This document shows positions 5,297 through 6,886 of a stretch of DNA of 6,886 nt, piece by piece. Within the stretch, counting starts at the first letter, position 1; every line of letters begins with the position of its first letter. Under the pieces are notes generated by a model, which saw only the letters and a program-made list of their open reading frames with translations, did not search any database and was not told the origin of the DNA. Source of the stretch: Cytophagales bacterium (GTDB lineage Bacteria > Bacteroidota > Bacteroidia > Cytophagales > Cyclobacteriaceae); NCBI GenBank assembly GCA_029262935.1, contig JAJCYK010000413.1:1-6886 (forward strand), given 5' to 3'. A program made the translations under genes and the position numbers.

Positions 5297-5904
5297 TCCC
5301 TGAGGAAGAAACTACAAACGGGCACCTGTTAAATATAGTCCTATTTGGACCTCCAGGAGCTGGAAAAGGTACTCAAAGCGAAAAAATCATTGATCGATAT
5401 CAGCTGATTCATATATCTACCGGAGACCTTTTTCGCAAACATCTGGGAGAAGGTACTGCGCTTGGAATTGAGGCTCAAAAATACATGGACCAAGGCAAGT
5501 TAGTACCCGATGAAATCGTCATTGGTATGGTAGACGATAAAATTAATACTACCATAGGTGCTAAGGGCTTTATATTCGATGGCTTTCCCAGAACTGTGAA
5601 TCAAGCAGAAGCTTTGGACCGGCTCTTAAATACAAAAGGTAACCAAATAGCAATTATGATTTCATTGGATGTTCCTGAAGATGAACTTAAAGTGAGATTA
5701 AGAAATAGGGGTAAAACTTCTGGTCGTAGTGATGATCAGGATGATCAAAAGATTCAAACCAGAATTACGGAATATTTAGAAAAAACGCTGCCAGTAGCCG
5801 CCTACTATTTCCAACAAGAAAAGTTGGTTAAGATCCATGGAGTAGGCGATATTGATACCATATTTAATCATATCTCAGAGGTGTTGGATCCTTTGCAGAC
5901 CTAA
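5293..5904 (+). CDS. adk: Adenylate kinase, short-LID type
   Basis: Interconverts AMP plus ATP with two ADP and sets the cell's adenylate balance. Features in order: Walker A GPPGAGKGT (19-27); AMP-binding STGDLFR (42-48); GFIFDGFPRT (92-101), which contributes to AMP and Mg binding; and the LID segment RLRNRGKTSGRSDD (135-148). The LID is the short form without the zinc-finger-like insertion, as is common in Bacteroidota. The conserved arginines are present (139, 145, 157). The 203-residue length is slightly more than usual because about 10 polar residues (MIPEEETTNG) precede the first strand. No later ATG is available before Walker A, and the ATG overlaps the hpt stop by 4 bases, so this start is favoured. 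obgE follows after 18 bases in the same reading frame. Confidence 0.96.
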   Translation: MIPEEETTNGHLLNIVLFGPPGAGKGTQSEKIIDRYQLIHISTGDLFRKHLGEGTALGIEAQKYMDQGKLVPDEIVIGMVDDKINTTIGAKGFIFDGFPRTVNQAEALDRLLNTKGNQIAIMISLDVPEDELKVRLRNRGKTSGRSDDQDDQKIQTRITEYLEKTLPVAAYYFQQEKLVKIHGVGDIDTIFNHISEVLDPLQT

Positions 5905-5922
5905 CTAATCTCAAACAACATC

Positions 5923-6886
5923 GTGGGCTCCTCTAATTTCATAGATCACGTGAAGCTATGCACTCGTTCCGGTTCAGGAGGAGCGGGATCAGCACACTTA
6001 CGCCGTGAAAAGCACGTACCAAAAGGTGGACCTGACGGTGGTGATGGCGGTAGAGGTGGGCATGTTATTTTACAGGGTAACAATCAACTTTGGACACTCT
6101 TGCATCTCCGTTATAAGAAACATGTTATTGGAGGTAATGGAGGATCTGGAGGAGGGTCTGGCAGCTCTGGAGCACAGGGAGAGGATGTCATATTAGAAGT
6201 CCCACTAGGCACCCTAGCGCGAGTGGCTGACTCCAATGAATCAAAAGGAGAGATAACCAAACATAATCAACAGATCATATTGACTTCAGGTGGTCGAGGT
6301 GGATTGGGGAACAGTCATTTTAAGTCGTCCACCAATCAAACCCCACGGTATGCACAACCTGGTGAAGCCGGACGGGAAGAATGGATCATTTTAGAATTGA
6401 AACTTTTGGCAGATGTGGGTTTGGTAGGATTTCCCAATGCGGGTAAATCTACCCTACTTTCCACAATTTCGGCCGCTAAGCCGGAAATCGCAGATTACCC
6501 GTTTACGACGTTGGTACCAAATTTAGGCGTGGTGGCTTATCGAGATTACAAGTCGTTCGTAATGGCCGATATACCCGGAATCATTGAAGGAGCTTCTAAA
6601 GGTAAGGGCTTAGGGTTACGTTTTTTAAGACATATTGAACGGAATTCTGTGTTACTATTTATCATTCCAGCAGATTCCAAAGATGTAAACGAAGAGTATC
6701 GGGTATTGGAAGGGGAATTGGAAAAATTCAATCCTGAATTACTGGACAAATCGCGCCTTTTAGCGATTACCAAATGTGACCTTTTAGATCAGGAGCTTCA
6801 ATCAGAGCTAAAAGAGGAAATCAATATCAACATTCCAACAGTATTCATTTCAGCGGTAGCCAACCAGGGCCTGGACAAATTAAAAG
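5923..6886 (+). CDS. obgE: GTPase Obg/CgtA, N-terminal 321 residues (cut by window end)
   Basis: Essential GTPase that works in large-subunit ribosome maturation and stress/ppGpp responses. The open frame runs to the right edge without interruption. The glycine-rich Obg domain spans about residues 1-160 ([19 protein letters not shown] at 28-46, then [14 protein letters not shown] at 70-83). The G domain follows: G1 GFPNAGKST (169-177), G2 YPFTT (192-196), G3 DIPG (216-219), G4 TKCD (283-286, Thr in place of the usual Asn, as in many relatives) and G5 SA (310-311). The start is inferred as GTG at 5923. The frame is closed upstream by the adk TAA at 5902-5904, no ATG lies between, and [11 protein letters not shown] matches the family N-terminus. 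The missing end should be only a short C-terminal tail. Confidence 0.95.
   Translation, partial: MGSSNFIDHVKLCTRSGSGGAGSAHLRREKHVPKGGPDGGDGGRGGHVILQGNNQLWTLLHLRYKKHVIGGNGGSGGGSGSSGAQGEDVILEVPLGTLARVADSNESKGEITKHNQQIILTSGGRGGLGNSHFKSSTNQTPRYAQPGEAGREEWIILELKLLADVGLVGFPNAGKSTLLSTISAAKPEIADYPFTTLVPNLGVVAYRDYKSFVMADIPGIIEGASKGKGLGLRFLRHIERNSVLLFIIPADSKDVNEEYRVLEGELEKFNPELLDKSRLLAITKCDLLDQELQSELKEEININIPTVFISAVANQGLDKLK

Noticed and set aside
6118..6183. Repetitive GGA/GGT-rich stretch as a DNA repeat
   Set aside because: Explained by the glycine-rich Obg fold (residues 70-83); no regular unit length and no reason to call a repeat element.
6005..6196. 63-codon open frame on plus
   Set aside because: Out of frame within the glycine-rich domain of obgE, whose own frame is unbroken.
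6546..6773. 75-codon open frame on minus
   Set aside because: Antisense to the obgE G domain; no support.

Overview
The window looks like a chromosomal segment of a member of the Bacteroidota, probably a Cytophagia-type lineage. The evidence is the style of the proteins (HemE, Upp, Adk with a short LID, ObgE beginning [10 protein letters not shown]), the hpt-adk-obgE gene order, weak Shine-Dalgarno sequences, and several TAnnTTTG-type -7 elements, which are the Bacteroidota promoter signature. Base composition looks moderate (low 40s % GC by eye). The genus cannot be named from this. I see no mobile element, phage gene, CRISPR array, tRNA or rRNA.

Layout. (1) 1-493, minus: the N-terminal half of hemE (uroporphyrinogen decarboxylase), running off the left edge. 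(2) 494-604: a short divergent promoter region. (3) 605-1510, plus: the catalytic, Fe-S-binding alpha subunit of L-serine dehydratase, with no beta subunit beside it. (4) 1500-3553, minus: a compact three-gene unit, upp (uracil phosphoribosyltransferase), then a CaCA-family Na+/Ca2+ exchanger, then a small four-helix membrane protein of the 'small multi-drug export' type. Its last gene overlaps the 3' end of the serine dehydratase gene by 11 bp. (5) 3554-3743: an intergenic region with two hairpins, a 14-bp inverted repeat and a promoter-like element. (6) 3744-4655, plus: an M42-like metallopeptidase with all expected metal ligands. (7) 4656-4765: an intergenic region with a 13-bp dyad just upstream of a TATATTTG box. 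(8) 4766 to the right edge, plus: hpt (hypoxanthine phosphoribosyltransferase), adk (adenylate kinase) and obgE (ribosome-assembly GTPase, truncated by the window end). With hemE and obgE included, no stretch over 300 bases lacks a gene.

How the genes fit together. The centre is about nucleotide salvage. Upp turns uracil plus PRPP into UMP, Hpt turns hypoxanthine or guanine plus PRPP into IMP or GMP, and Adk balances AMP, ADP and ATP. ObgE, which responds to guanine nucleotides, sits in the same unit as hpt and adk. The peptidase and serine dehydratase fit amino-acid catabolism. HemE belongs to haem synthesis.

This is largely a housekeeping region, and I did not find a convincing undescribed system. 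The parts most worth a second look are non-coding: the upp/peptidase intergenic hairpins, whose single imperfect pairs become G-U wobbles only in minus-strand RNA; the dyad in the hpt promoter; and a possible leaderless hemE start.
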